Shown here in pieces: positions 18,278 through 26,223 of a DNA stretch of 38,598 nucleotides; position 1 is the stretch's first letter; each line of letters opens with the position of its first letter. The notes under the pieces were generated by a model, which was not told the DNA's origin, did no database searches, and saw nothing but the letters and a program-made list of their open reading frames with translations. Position numbers and translations under genes: made by a program. Source of the stretch: Gemmatimonadota bacterium (GTDB lineage: Bacteria; Gemmatimonadota; Gemmatimonadetes; Longimicrobiales; Gaopeijiaceae); the NCBI GenBank assembly GCA_022823145.1, contig JAJDXS010000002.1, positions 1-38,598 on the forward strand, read 5' to 3'.

Positions 18278-19552
18278 ATGAACACAGCGATCATCGCAGG
18301 CTGCCGGACGCCGTTCGTCCGATCCGGCACCCACTTCCGCAACCTCACGGCCATCGATCTGGGGCGGCACGCGGTGACGGAACTCGTCGCCCGGACCGGG
18401 ATATCCCCCGATACGGTCGACCACCTCGTCTACGGTACCGTGCTGCACGATCCGCAGGCGCCGAACATCGCGCGCGAGGTGGGGCTGTCCGCGCTGCCGA
18501 AGGATGTCCCCGCCGTGACCGTCTCGCGCGCCTGCGCTTCCGCCAACCAGGCCATCGCCGACGGGGCGAACCTCATCGAGGCCGGGTGCGCCGACATCGT
18601 GGTCGCCGGCGGGGCCGAGTGCCTGTCGCGCATCCCTATCCTGGCCTCAGACCGGCTGTCGAAGACGCTCGTCTCGGCCTCCCGGGCCAAGACGCTGGGT
18701 GCGCGCCTGAGGGCTTTCGCGCGGCTCCGACCCCGGGACCTGGTCCCCGTGGCTCCGGCGATCGCCGAGTACTCGACCGGGGAATCGATGGGCCAGGCGG
18801 CCGAGCGCATGGCCAGGGAGAACGGGATCTCCCGGGAGGATCAGGACCTGTGGGCGCTGGGGTCGCACCGCAAGGCCCATGCAGGCACCGAGGACGGCCG
18901 CCTCACCGACGAGATCGCGCCCTTCTACCTCCCGCCGCGCTACGAGGTCACGGTGGATCGCGACAACGGGATCCGCGCCGACACCTCGATCGAGGCGCTG
19001 TCCGCCCTGCGGCCCGTCTTCGACCGGGAGTACGGTTCCGTCACGGCGGGGAACGCATCGCCACTCACCGACGGTGCCTCGGCGGTGCTCCTCGCGTCCC
19101 CGCGGCGCGCCTACGAACTCGGCCTCGAACCGCTCGGCTACCTCCGCAGCTACGCCATCACCGCGCTCGACCCCGCCGGGCAGCTCCTGCAGGGCCCGGC
19201 CTATGCCGCGCCGATCGCGCTGGATCGCGCCGGCCTCACGATGGCCGACGTCGACCTGCTGGAAATGCACGAGGCGTTCGCCGCACAGGTGCTCTCGAAC
19301 CTCCAGGCCTGGGACTCGCACGACTTCTGCCGGAAGGAGCTGGGCCGCCCGGACAAGGTGGGGCACCCCGATCCCGACGTGATCAACGTCATCGGGGGCT
19401 CGATCGCCATCGGCCACCCGTTCGGCGCGACCGGTGCCCGGCTCACCACCACCCTGCTCAACGAACTCCGTCGGCGCGACGGCCAGTTCGGTCTGGTGAC
19501 GGTCTGCGCCGCGGGCGGGATGGGATTTGCGATGGTGCTGGAGCGGGCATAG
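18278..19552 (+). CDS. Thiolase (acetyl-CoA C-acyltransferase), FadI-like
   Basis: A 424-residue thiolase. The acyl-accepting Cys86 lies in VSRACASANQAIADGA, His380 in GGSIAIGHPFGATGARL, and the second catalytic Cys410 in VTVCAAGGMGFAMVLE. Three signature regions, a length near 425 and the absence of a signal peptide match degradative thiolases of the FadI type, which cleave 3-ketoacyl-CoA with CoA. No FadJ-like partner follows; instead a toxin-antitoxin pair converges on it 15 bases away. With the hydratase and acyl-CoA synthetase nearby, a beta-oxidation-type pathway is plausible. The 158-base divergent region to the alcohol dehydrogenase gene contains TGGTAAGGT, a possible extended -10, which I rate weak. 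Confidence 0.93.
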   Translation: MNTAIIAGCRTPFVRSGTHFRNLTAIDLGRHAVTELVARTGISPDTVDHLVYGTVLHDPQAPNIAREVGLSALPKDVPAVTVSRACASANQAIADGANLIEAGCADIVVAGGAECLSRIPILASDRLSKTLVSASRAKTLGARLRAFARLRPRDLVPVAPAIAEYSTGESMGQAAERMARENGISREDQDLWALGSHRKAHAGTEDGRLTDEIAPFYLPPRYEVTVDRDNGIRADTSIEALSALRPVFDREYGSVTAGNASPLTDGASAVLLASPRRAYELGLEPLGYLRSYAITALDPAGQLLQGPAYAAPIALDRAGLTMADVDLLEMHEAFAAQVLSNLQAWDSHDFCRKELGRPDKVGHPDPDVINVIGGSIAIGHPFGATGARLTTTLLNELRRRDGQFGLVTVCAAGGMGFAMVLERA

Positions 19553-19567
19553 CGGGACCGTCCCTGC

Positions 19568-19948
19568 CTACCCTCGAAAGTTCAGAGCCGAAGCCATTCT
19601 GGCCTGGTTGCGGTCGAGCGTAACGAACGAGATTGCCGACGGTTCGGGAGCCGCGTAGAGAGCGGTCGCCAGGTGCCAGAGGTCGGCACCCCGCAGGTAT
19701 CCCGATTCGAGGACCATACCGATTTCCGGGGAGAGGGGCCGGTCGGTCAGTATCCATTCGATGCACGCAAGAAGATCAGCCGGAGCGGGGCGTCCCTCGC
19801 GCAAGCACGCGGCTCGCAGTTCGGCTTCGAGCAAGTTCGAGGACACAAGACGCGAAAAACCGTCCAGACGGCGCGCCAACGCGGCCGAACCGTCCTCGGC
19901 AAAGGCGATGGCGACCACCGCCGACGTGTCGACGTAGGCGATGCTCAA
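19568..19948 (-). CDS. vapC: PIN-domain ribonuclease toxin, VapC family
   Basis: A 126-residue PIN-domain protein. The acidic metal-binding residues are in place: Asp7 in AYVDTSAVVA, Glu41/Glu43 in NLLEAELRA, Asp89 in RGADLWHLATAL and Asp112 in TLDRNQARMA. These match VapC toxins, magnesium-dependent endoribonucleases that cut tRNA or rRNA. The ATG overlaps the stop of the antitoxin gene by four bases (19945-19948), the classic coupling that keeps antitoxin in excess. The RNA target cannot be read from sequence. Confidence 0.93.
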   Translation of the reverse strand: MSIAYVDTSAVVAIAFAEDGSAALARRLDGFSRLVSSNLLEAELRAACLREGRPAPADLLACIEWILTDRPLSPEIGMVLESGYLRGADLWHLATALYAAPEPSAISFVTLDRNQARMASALNFRG

Positions 19949-20220
19949 TCGCCTCGGTCCGCCAGGAAACGGGCAAGTGCACCCGGTTTCGGGGCCCCTG
20001 TCTTCAGGGGCTTCCGCGTCCCCCGGGCCGGAACCAGAATCCCTCGTTTCTCGAGTCGTGCGAAGTGCTCTTCGACAGTTCCAGATGCCTTTTCGATCGG
20101 GCGGATCTCCGCGACGGGATCGCCCCGGTAGGACACAGTGACGGTCGTGCCCTCGCGCACCAGGCGGAGAACCTCCGAGAACCGCGCCTTGGCTTCGTAG
20201 GTGGAGTAGACGACGTTCAT
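19945..20220 (-). CDS. vapB: Phd/YefM-VapB type antitoxin
   Basis: A 91-residue antitoxin. The N-terminal MNVVYSTYEAKARFSEVLRLVREGTTVTVSYRGDPVAEIRPI is a Phd/YefM-type DNA-binding fold. The remaining part, EEHFARLEKRGILVPARGTRKP and the basic tail, would wrap the toxin. Like other members it should repress its own promoter; a perfect palindrome lies 10 bases upstream. The predicted promoter places the transcript start at or within a base or two of the ATG, and no Shine-Dalgarno sequence precedes it, so the message is probably leaderless. Confidence 0.9.
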   Translation of the reverse strand: MNVVYSTYEAKARFSEVLRLVREGTTVTVSYRGDPVAEIRPIEKASGTVEEHFARLEKRGILVPARGTRKPLKTGAPKPGALARFLADRGD

Positions 20221-20226
20221 TTGACC

Positions 20227-20255
20227 ATTATAACCAGTCAGACTGGTTACGGCAA
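20227..20255 (-). promoter_or_regulatory. vapBC promoter with autoregulatory palindrome
   Basis: On the minus strand TTGCCG (20255-20250) and a perfect TATAAT (20232-20227) are 17 bases apart. The palindrome TAACCAGT-CAG-ACTGGTTA (20231-20249) fills the spacer and touches the -10, so bound VapBC complex would exclude RNA polymerase. The -10 ends six bases before the vapB ATG, which predicts transcription starting at or next to the start codon. Confidence 0.75.
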
Positions 20256-20303
20256 TCCTCGCCTGCGGTCGGCGCGCCCGTCTTCAGGCCCGCGGGAGCA
20301 GCG

Positions 20304-20804
20304 CTATCCTCGCGTCGCGCGCATCGCCGTGCGGATCCGCTCTTCGAGCCGCTGTGGGAAGCGCGAGCCCACGTAGACCTCCTTGCCGCTCTGCAGCGTC
20401 ACCTTGACCGCCTGGTTGCCGCGGATGGTCCACGCCGTGCGGGAGCCGCGCGGACGGATTCCCCAGCCGCCGAATTCACGCAGCGGCCGGTAGGTCAGCC
20501 CACGCACGGAATCGATGTCGGCAAAGAGGATCCGCTTGCGAATGAGGTGGACGGGACCGAACGCGATTGACAGCCGATCCGACTGAACCTCCACGTCGAG
20601 GCGCGTAAAGAGCAGCGTGATCAGCGTCGGGAACAGGAGCACGCCTCCCATCGTCAAACCAGCCTTCATGAGAAAGGACCCGTCTCCGGGCGTATCGACC
20701 CATTGCTGAAACAGGTCGTACGCCGCCGCGGCCGCACCCGCAAGGCATGCCGTCCACAGAAGCGCGAAGACCCACAGCGGCGCCCAGGTTTTTTCGCGGT
20801 ACAT
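20304..20804 (-). CDS. Two-TM membrane protein with PH-like C-terminal domain
   Basis: A 166-residue protein. Two hydrophobic helices (about residues 8-28 and 45-65) are followed by a beta-rich domain, VEVQSDRLSIAFGPVHLIRKRILFADIDSVRGLTYRPLREFGGWGIRPRGSRTAWTIRGNQAVKVTLQSGKEVYVGSRFPQRLEERI. This resembles bacterial PH-like domains that follow membrane helices; the function is unknown. ATG 20804 has GGAGGGTGAG in front of it, so I reject the longer frame to 20978, which runs into the reductase beta gene. It begins 32 bases after that gene on the same strand and could be co-transcribed with it. Confidence 0.7.
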   Translation of the reverse strand: MYREKTWAPLWVFALLWTACLAGAAAAAYDLFQQWVDTPGDGSFLMKAGLTMGGVLLFPTLITLLFTRLDVEVQSDRLSIAFGPVHLIRKRILFADIDSVRGLTYRPLREFGGWGIRPRGSRTAWTIRGNQAVKVTLQSGKEVYVGSRFPQRLEERIRTAMRATRG

Positions 20805-20836
20805 GACGTGCTCACCCTCCAGGTTGAAACTCTTCC

Positions 20837-21871
20837 CTACGGTCGTGCCCCGGCGGCGGAACCGTTGGCCGTCACAGGCGTCTCGCCAGCCAGTTCCGCC
20901 AGTGCCCGCTTTACGTAAACACGCACCATCGCCCGGCGCCATTCGGCGTCCACGATGATGTTCTCCAGCGGCCGGCACTGCGCGTATGCGCGATCCGCCA
21001 GGGCGTCGATCACACGCCCGGCGAGCCGCCTGCCCACCGCAATCTCGTTCCAGCCGGCCAACACGCGGGGCCGTGCGCCCAGTGCCGATACGACGCCGCC
21101 AATACGTTCCACGACCTCGTTTTCATCAAAATCGCCCGTCACCGCGACCGACAGCAGCGGAAAGTCGATCGAGTGCCGCTGCCGCAGTTTCCGGTAGGCG
21201 CTGCGCCGACCGGGTCCGCCGACGGGGATCCTGATCCCGGTGAGGACCTCGTCCCGCGCCCGCCGCGTGTTCCAGATCCCGTCGGTGACGAAGAACTCGG
21301 CGGCGGGGATCTCGCGCGCACCGCCGGGACCCGCCAGCGCCAACGTCGCGCCGAGCGCGATCAGATTCGGCGGCGTGTCCGCCGAGTGCGCCGCGACGCA
21401 CTTCTTCCCCACCTTCGTGACGTGGCACACCGTGCCGTCCTTCTTCAGGCAGTAGCCCAGCGCTCCCCGCCAGAACTCGGTCTGGTTGTATTAGGTGCAC
21501 CGCGTGTCCAGGCAGACATTGCCGCCGATCGTCCCCATGTTGCGAAGCTGGGGGCCCGCCACGAGCCCGGCCGCGTCCGCGAGCCCGGGGAAGTACCGCC
21601 GCACGAGCGGGTTGGCCGACACGTCGGCGAGCGTCTCGAGCGCACCGATCCGGAGGTGTTGGCCCGAGGGGCCGAGGGCGACGCCCCTCATCGCGGCGAT
21701 GCGGTTCAGCGAGACCACGTGAGCCGGCGTGAACAGCCTGTGTTTCATGTTCGGCATCAGGTCCGTGCCACCGGCCATCGGCATGGCCTGCTCCCCGAAG
21801 CCGGTCAGGAGCGCCACGGCCTCTTCGACCGTCTCCGGGCGGTGATAATGGAACGGATGCAGCCTGAGCAT
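20837..21871 (-). pseudogene. hcrB: 4-hydroxybenzoyl-CoA reductase-type FAD/[4Fe-4S] subunit, interrupted by TAA
   Basis: A 344-codon frame homologous to the FAD-binding medium subunit of molybdenum hydroxylases. FAD motifs are AMPMAGGTDLMPNMK and RNMGTIGGN. An extra cysteine loop begins at Cys125 (CLDTRC): counting the stop as one residue, the spacing is C-x15-C-x7-C-x8-C, the arrangement that binds the additional [4Fe-4S] cluster in 4-hydroxybenzoyl-CoA reductase beta subunits. Codon 127 is TAA (21491-21493), where relatives have Tyr or Phe before YNQ. The rest continues in the same frame without further damage (YNQTEFWRGALGYC..., then the C-terminal domain). One base change would restore Tyr. 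ATG 21871 lies five bases after the DUF1460 stop. Confidence 0.8.
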
Positions 21872-21876
21872 CGCTG

Positions 21877-22779
21877 CTACCGGGGTGGCAAGGGCCGCGC
21901 GACCATGATCCCGTCCTGCCCCTCGATCCGCCCGATCCGCTCGGCGAGCGTCTCGTCGCTGATCTGGACGTGCGAACCCACCAGGGGCGCGTGCATGAGG
22001 CGCAGCGCGCCGCCCCGCCACACGGCGATCCCGGTGTGGGCGATGTCGAGGCCGGGCACGGTACTGGTCGCGGCGATGATGTCGCCCTCGCGTATGCCGC
22101 GCGCCGCGTCCCCGAGGACGTCTTCGGGCAGGTAGTGGCGCGGCACGGAGGCGAGCCGGGCCTCGGTGGTGGCTATTGCTGCAAGCACACCTGGATCGGC
22201 CAGCTGACGGTACGCGTCCGGGTGCGTCGACATGAAGTCGAGGGGGGACTCGTCCACCACCCCTCCCAAAGCCTGGGAGATCCCGTCCACCAGCCCCTTC
22301 GCCTCGTTGTTACCGATCCACTCGCTGAAGTAGTGGAGGCGGCTGGGGTATCCGTCGAGGACCCCGTCGCGGTACCGGATCGCGGTGAGTTCGCGGCGGT
22401 AGGCTGCCTCGAATCGGTGTAAATCCTCGACGAGCGCGGCGTCGGCGGTCCAGGCGAGTCGGGCCATGGCCAGGACGTTCTCGACGAAGGTGACGCAGTC
22501 CAGCGACTCGAGGTTGATGACCAGGCGCTCGGGGCCTGCGAGCTCAAGGGTGTGCGGCTCGTAGCGCGTTCCGACCAGGCGTTCGCCGATGGCGCCGAGA
22601 AGCTCGCCGAACCCGGGGCTCGCGGCACGGCGGTGCGCCATGGCCCACGCGACCTGTTCGCGGGCGATCTGCCAGTCGCGCGCCGTCCCTTCGGCAGGCC
22701 GTTCCTGGGCTGGCGCGCCGGGGGCGGCCAACCCGGCGAAGACCACGGCCCCGAGGGCGAGTACCGCGCGTGCCCTCAA
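21877..22779 (-). CDS. DUF1460 family peptidoglycan amidase-like protein
   Basis: A 300-residue exported protein. The start is TTG at 22779 in TTGA, overlapping the stop of the large reductase subunit; it yields an ideal signal peptide (RARAVLALGAVVFAGLAAPGAPAQ-E). An ATG-only search misses it. The mature part matches DUF1460, an NlpC/P60-like fold: VGTRYEPHTLEL, LVINLESLDCVTFVENVLAMARLAW (candidate nucleophile Cys), IRYRDGVLDGYPSRLHYFSEWIGNN, DIIAATSTVPGLDIAHTGIAVW (candidate His). Characterised relatives cleave cell-wall peptides. Its place between the large and medium subunits of a cytoplasmic molybdenum enzyme is unexpected. It is overlaid by a 984-codon spurious frame. Confidence 0.82.
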   Translation of the reverse strand: MRARAVLALGAVVFAGLAAPGAPAQERPAEGTARDWQIAREQVAWAMAHRRAASPGFGELLGAIGERLVGTRYEPHTLELAGPERLVINLESLDCVTFVENVLAMARLAWTADAALVEDLHRFEAAYRRELTAIRYRDGVLDGYPSRLHYFSEWIGNNEAKGLVDGISQALGGVVDESPLDFMSTHPDAYRQLADPGVLAAIATTEARLASVPRHYLPEDVLGDAARGIREGDIIAATSTVPGLDIAHTGIAVWRGGALRLMHAPLVGSHVQISDETLAERIGRIEGQDGIMVARPLPPR

Positions 22780-25205
22780 CCCCGCCCCCCGTCTCCGGCG
22801 GCCTGGATCGCGCGCCACACCCGCGGCGGCGAGAACGGCAGCGAGTTCATCCTCACCCCTACAGCGTCGTGGATGGCGTTGGCGATCGCGGGGATGGACG
22901 GGTGGAGCGGGCCCTCTCCGGCCTCCTTGGCTCCGTACGGCCCCTCCGGGTCGATCGACTCGATGATGAGCGACTCGAGCGCGGGCGTGTCGAGGCTCGT
23001 CGGAATGCGGTAGTCGAGGAGCGATGGCGCGTTGTGGAGCCCGGCACGCCCCTGGTCGGCGCTCTTGAAGATCTGCTCCTCCATGAGCGCCTCGGCGAAG
23101 CCCATGTAGGCGGACCCCTCCATCTGCCCCTCGACCAGCACCGGGTTGAGCGCACGGCCGCAGTCGTGGGCGATCCAGATCTTCTCGACCGTCACGAATC
23201 CGGTCTCGGGGTCGACCTCGACTTCGGCGACGTGCGCCGTGAAGGAGTGGGCCGGCGAGGCTCCGATCGTGGCGCCGCGGTAGCTCCCGTGCACGTCCCT
23301 GGGCGTGTTGTAGGAACCCGTGGCGCCCAGGGTGCCGAACTTCGCCTCGGCCAGGTTGAACGCTTCGCGCAGCGGCATGCCGGTGCCCGTGTCGCCCGCC
23401 ATGACCGCGAGTCCGCCGGCCAGCAGCACCTCGCGTGGTTTCGTGCCCCACGCCTCGGCCACCGCTTCCTGCACCATCGCCTTGATCCGCCGGGCAGCGT
23501 CGATGCAGGCGTTGCCGAGCATGAACGTCACCCGCGACGAGTAGGCGCCCAAGTCGACCGGGGTGAAGTCGGTGTCGCCCGCAAGCACGCGGATGTGTTC
23601 CAGCGGGACGCCCAGCTCCTCGGCGACGATGTACGTCACCATGGAGTCGACGCCCTGGCCGATCTCGGAGGCGCCCGAAAAGATCGCGACGCGCCCGGAG
23701 CGGTCGACCTGCAGCTGGATGCCGGACTGGGGCATGTCGTTCGGGTAGACGGGGTAGTTGGTGCCGGTGATGTAGGTCGAGCCCGCGACGCCCACGCCGC
23801 GCCCGTAGGGGAGGCGGCGGTACTTCCGTCCCCATTCGCTGGCGCGCTCCACGGCGTCCAGGCACTCCAGGAAGCCGTTCGAGGTGACGCGCAGGTCGTT
23901 GACGGTGCGCGTGTCGGAGCCGATGAAGTTGCGCCTGCGCAGGTCGATCGGGTCTATGTCGAGGGCCTCCGCGATGCGGTCGAGCTGCACCTCGAAGGCG
24001 AAGCGTGGCTGGACCGAACCGTGCCCGCGCTTGGGCCCGCACGCCGGCTTGTTGGTGTAGGCGCGCGTGGAGTGGAAGCGGTAGGCGGGCATGTGGTAGG
24101 GCGCCGTGAGGAGCTGGCCGGAGTAGTAGGTCGTCACCAGCCCGAAGGAGGCGTACGCGCCGCCGTCCATGACGATCCTGGAGTCCACGGCGGTGAGCAT
24201 GCCGTCGCGGGTGGCGCCCGTCCGGTAGCGCATGTGGAAGGGGTGGCGTCCGCGGTGGGAGTAGAAGACCTCCTCGCGGGTGTAGAGGATCTTGACCGGC
24301 CGGCCGGTCATCATCGACAGTCTGGCCACGCAGAACTCGAGGTCGAAGGGCTCGGACTTGCCGCCGAACGCGCCGCCGACGGGCGGCTGCACGACGCGCA
24401 CGCGGGCGGGGTCGAGTTCCAGGACGCGCGCCAGCTCGCGGTGCAGGTAGTGGGGGACCTGCGTGGCCGACCACACCGTGAGTCTGCCGTCGGGTTCCGC
24501 CAGCCCGATGGCGCAGTGCGGCTCGATGGGCGTGTGGGTGGTTCCCTCGAAGAAGTAGTCGCCCTCGACTACAAGATCCGACCCCTCGAATCCGTGATCC
24601 ACATCGCCGAATGCGAGTTCGACCGTTTTCGTGATGTTGCCGTTCCAGCCCTTTTTGCGAGGCTCGTGGATGAACGGGCCATCGGCGGCGATCGCCTCGT
24701 GCGGATCGAGGTAGGCGGGCAGCTCCTCGTACTCGACGTCGATCAGCGAGAGGGCCGCGTTGGCGGTGTCCTCGTCGACCGCCGCGACCGCGGCCACCCC
24801 GTCGCCCACGTAGCGGACCTTGTCGACGCACAGCGGATACTCGTCAGGCGTCCAGGGGATGATGCCGTAGGTGGTGGGCATGTCCCTGCCCGTCACCACT
24901 CCGTGCACGCCTTCGAGCGCCTCGGCCCGGGAGGTATCGATGGCGACGATCCGGGCGTGGGGGTGCGGGCTGCGCAGGATCTTGCCGTGCAGCATGCCGG
25001 GGAGGCGGATGTCGTCGGTGTAGCGGGCGCGACCGGTACCCTTGGCGCGTCCGTCGATCTTGCGCATCGGGCGACCGATCGTGGCCAGCGCCGCGGTAGT
25101 GTCGGCATCCCGTCCCGATCCGTTCGGCGACGCCGTCTGCGCGTCCGGCCCTGGCTCACGCACCCGCGCCGGCGGCACGACGGTGCCCGTCCCACGCCCG
25201 CTCAT
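22776..25205 (-). CDS. hcrA: Molybdenum hydroxylase large subunit, 4-hydroxybenzoyl-CoA reductase alpha type
   Basis: An 809-residue molybdopterin-cytosine-dinucleotide-binding subunit of the xanthine oxidase family. After an extended polar N-terminus it reads GRPMRKIDGRAKGTGRARYTDDIRLPGMLHGKILRSPHPHARI. Cofactor-binding regions follow: QPPVGGAFGGKSEPFDLEF, KRGHGSVQPRFAFEVQLDRIAEALDIDP, FSGASEIGQGVDSM, and the catalytic glutamate in YGAKEAGEGPLHPS. The RGHGxVQxRxAFE block resembles 4-hydroxybenzoyl-CoA reductase and related hydroxylases. The ATG overlaps the small-subunit stop (ATGA at 25202-25205). Substrate is inferred from family resemblance and from the [4Fe-4S] loop in the medium subunit; another acyl-CoA or aromatic substrate is possible. 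Confidence 0.85.
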   Translation of the reverse strand: MSGRGTGTVVPPARVREPGPDAQTASPNGSGRDADTTAALATIGRPMRKIDGRAKGTGRARYTDDIRLPGMLHGKILRSPHPHARIVAIDTSRAEALEGVHGVVTGRDMPTTYGIIPWTPDEYPLCVDKVRYVGDGVAAVAAVDEDTANAALSLIDVEYEELPAYLDPHEAIAADGPFIHEPRKKGWNGNITKTVELAFGDVDHGFEGSDLVVEGDYFFEGTTHTPIEPHCAIGLAEPDGRLTVWSATQVPHYLHRELARVLELDPARVRVVQPPVGGAFGGKSEPFDLEFCVARLSMMTGRPVKILYTREEVFYSHRGRHPFHMRYRTGATRDGMLTAVDSRIVMDGGAYASFGLVTTYYSGQLLTAPYHMPAYRFHSTRAYTNKPACGPKRGHGSVQPRFAFEVQLDRIAEALDIDPIDLRRRNFIGSDTRTVNDLRVTSNGFLECLDAVERASEWGRKYRRLPYGRGVGVAGSTYITGTNYPVYPNDMPQSGIQLQVDRSGRVAIFSGASEIGQGVDSMVTYIVAEELGVPLEHIRVLAGDTDFTPVDLGAYSSRVTFMLGNACIDAARRIKAMVQEAVAEAWGTKPREVLLAGGLAVMAGDTGTGMPLREAFNLAEAKFGTLGATGSYNTPRDVHGSYRGATIGASPAHSFTAHVAEVEVDPETGFVTVEKIWIAHDCGRALNPVLVEGQMEGSAYMGFAEALMEEQIFKSADQGRAGLHNAPSLLDYRIPTSLDTPALESLIIESIDPEGPYGAKEAGEGPLHPSIPAIANAIHDAVGVRMNSLPFSPPRVWRAIQAAGDGGRG

Positions 25206-25672
25206 CGGTCGCCCAGCCTTTCGGCCGCGGCCTCGACCGCGTCGTAGATCTTCTCGTATCCCGTGCAGCGGCACAGGTTACCGGCCAGCGCGGCCCGGAT
25301 CTCGCCGCGCGTGGGCGAAGGGTTGCGGTCCAGAAGCGCCACCGAGCTGCACAGGATGCCCGGCGTGCAGAAACCGCACTGCGCGGCGCCGTTGAGGTCG
25401 AATTCGTCCTGCACCGGATGCAGTTCGGTCGCCGTCGCGAGCCCTTCGACGGTGCGCACTTCCCTCCCCTCGGCCTCCCAGACCGGCGTAATGCACGACA
25501 GCACCGCCCTGCCGTCGACGATCACGGTGCAGGCGCCGCAGTCACCCTTGTCGCATCCCTGCTTCGATCCGGTCAGGCCGAGTCCGTAGCGCAGCGTTTC
25601 CAGGAGCGTGTAGTGGGCGGGAACCCCACACGCGCGCTCGTCGCCGTTGACTCGCAGACGGACTACTTCCAT
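25202..25672 (-). CDS. hcrC: Molybdenum hydroxylase small [2Fe-2S] subunit
   Basis: A 156-residue electron-transfer subunit with two [2Fe-2S] clusters. The plant-ferredoxin-type cluster is held by cysteines in GSKQGCDKGDCGACTVIVDGRAVLSC. The alpha-helical cluster is held by CGFC...CRC in GAAQCGFCTPGILCSSVALL and AGNLCRCTGYEKIYDAV. ATG 25672 is chosen because AGGAGG lies ten bases before it; another ATG nine bases further upstream is too close to the Shine-Dalgarno. It is first in a minus-strand operon with the large subunit, the DUF1460 gene and the interrupted medium subunit, and diverges from the bacilliredoxin gene. Confidence 0.92.
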   Translation of the reverse strand: MEVVRLRVNGDERACGVPAHYTLLETLRYGLGLTGSKQGCDKGDCGACTVIVDGRAVLSCITPVWEAEGREVRTVEGLATATELHPVQDEFDLNGAAQCGFCTPGILCSSVALLDRNPSPTRGEIRAALAGNLCRCTGYEKIYDAVEAAAERLGDR

Positions 25673-25803
25673 CGGGGCCATTCCTCCTTGTCTATAACAA
25701 TATTGCGATGCGCGCTCTCCCGCCCGGCATCTGGTATCCGGCCGCGTTCCCCGGTAGACTTCGTGTCCCGTGACAAGCGAACCCACCGAAGGACACGATC
25801 GAT

Positions 25804-26220
25804 ATGCCGTACCCTGAGATGATGGTCGCCCCCATGCGGGCCGACATGGTGCGAATGGGCTTTCAGGAGCTGCGCGACGCCGAGCAGGTCGAGCAGGCGA
25901 TGGACGCAATGGAAGGGACCGTCCTCGTCGCGGTGAACTCGATCTGCGGGTGCGCGGCGGGGATCTTCAGACCCGCGGTGGCCATGGCGCTGCAGGGCGA
26001 CACGCAGCCGGACCACATGGTCACGGTCTTTGCAGGCCAGGACATGGACGCCACTGCGTCAGCGCGGCGGCACCTGGTCGGCTACCCGCCCTCGTCGCCC
26101 TCCATCGCCCTTCTGAAGGACGGCGACGTGGTGTTCATGCTCGAGCGCTTCCAGATCGAGGGGCGGTCAGCCCCGGCCATAGCCCAGGACCTGCAGTCCG
26201 CGTTCGCGGAGCACTGCTGA
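25804..26220 (+). CDS. BrxA/BrxB family bacilliredoxin
   Basis: A 138-residue thioredoxin-fold protein of the YphP/YqiW family. The active site is Cys48-Gly-Cys50 in VAVNSICGCAAGIFRPAVAMAL, the CGC motif of bacilliredoxins. Conserved YPEMMVAPMRADMVRMGFQEL opens the protein, and SIALLKDGDVVFMLERFQIEGR lies near the end. In Firmicutes these proteins remove bacillithiol from mixed disulfides; organisms with this gene outside that phylum often also make bacillithiol, but no bsh genes are seen here. AAGGA precedes the ATG. It converges on doxX with only three bases between stops. Confidence 0.93.
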   Translation: MPYPEMMVAPMRADMVRMGFQELRDAEQVEQAMDAMEGTVLVAVNSICGCAAGIFRPAVAMALQGDTQPDHMVTVFAGQDMDATASARRHLVGYPPSSPSIALLKDGDVVFMLERFQIEGRSAPAIAQDLQSAFAEHC

Positions 26221-26223
26221 GGC

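Noticed and set aside
19554..19564. GGGAC-C-GTCCC dyad between the thiolase and vapC stops as a bidirectional terminator
   Set aside because: A single-base loop cannot form a stable hairpin of this kind, and there are no T tracts.
21491..21493. Recoding of the TAA in the reductase beta subunit (pyrrolysine- or selenocysteine-like)
   Set aside because: TAA is not used for selenocysteine or pyrrolysine, and the expected residue is Tyr or Phe; a point mutation or error is simpler.
21877..24831. A 984-codon minus-strand frame through the DUF1460 gene and the large subunit
   Set aside because: Only its last 300 codons are real; the rest is Arg/Pro-rich out-of-frame reading of the molybdenum subunit.
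22770..25247. An 825-codon plus-strand frame opposite the large reductase subunit
   Set aside because: It lies antisense to a clearly homologous gene, its sequence is repetitive Gly/Val/Asp/Arg composition from GC-rich codon mirroring, and it has no family motif.
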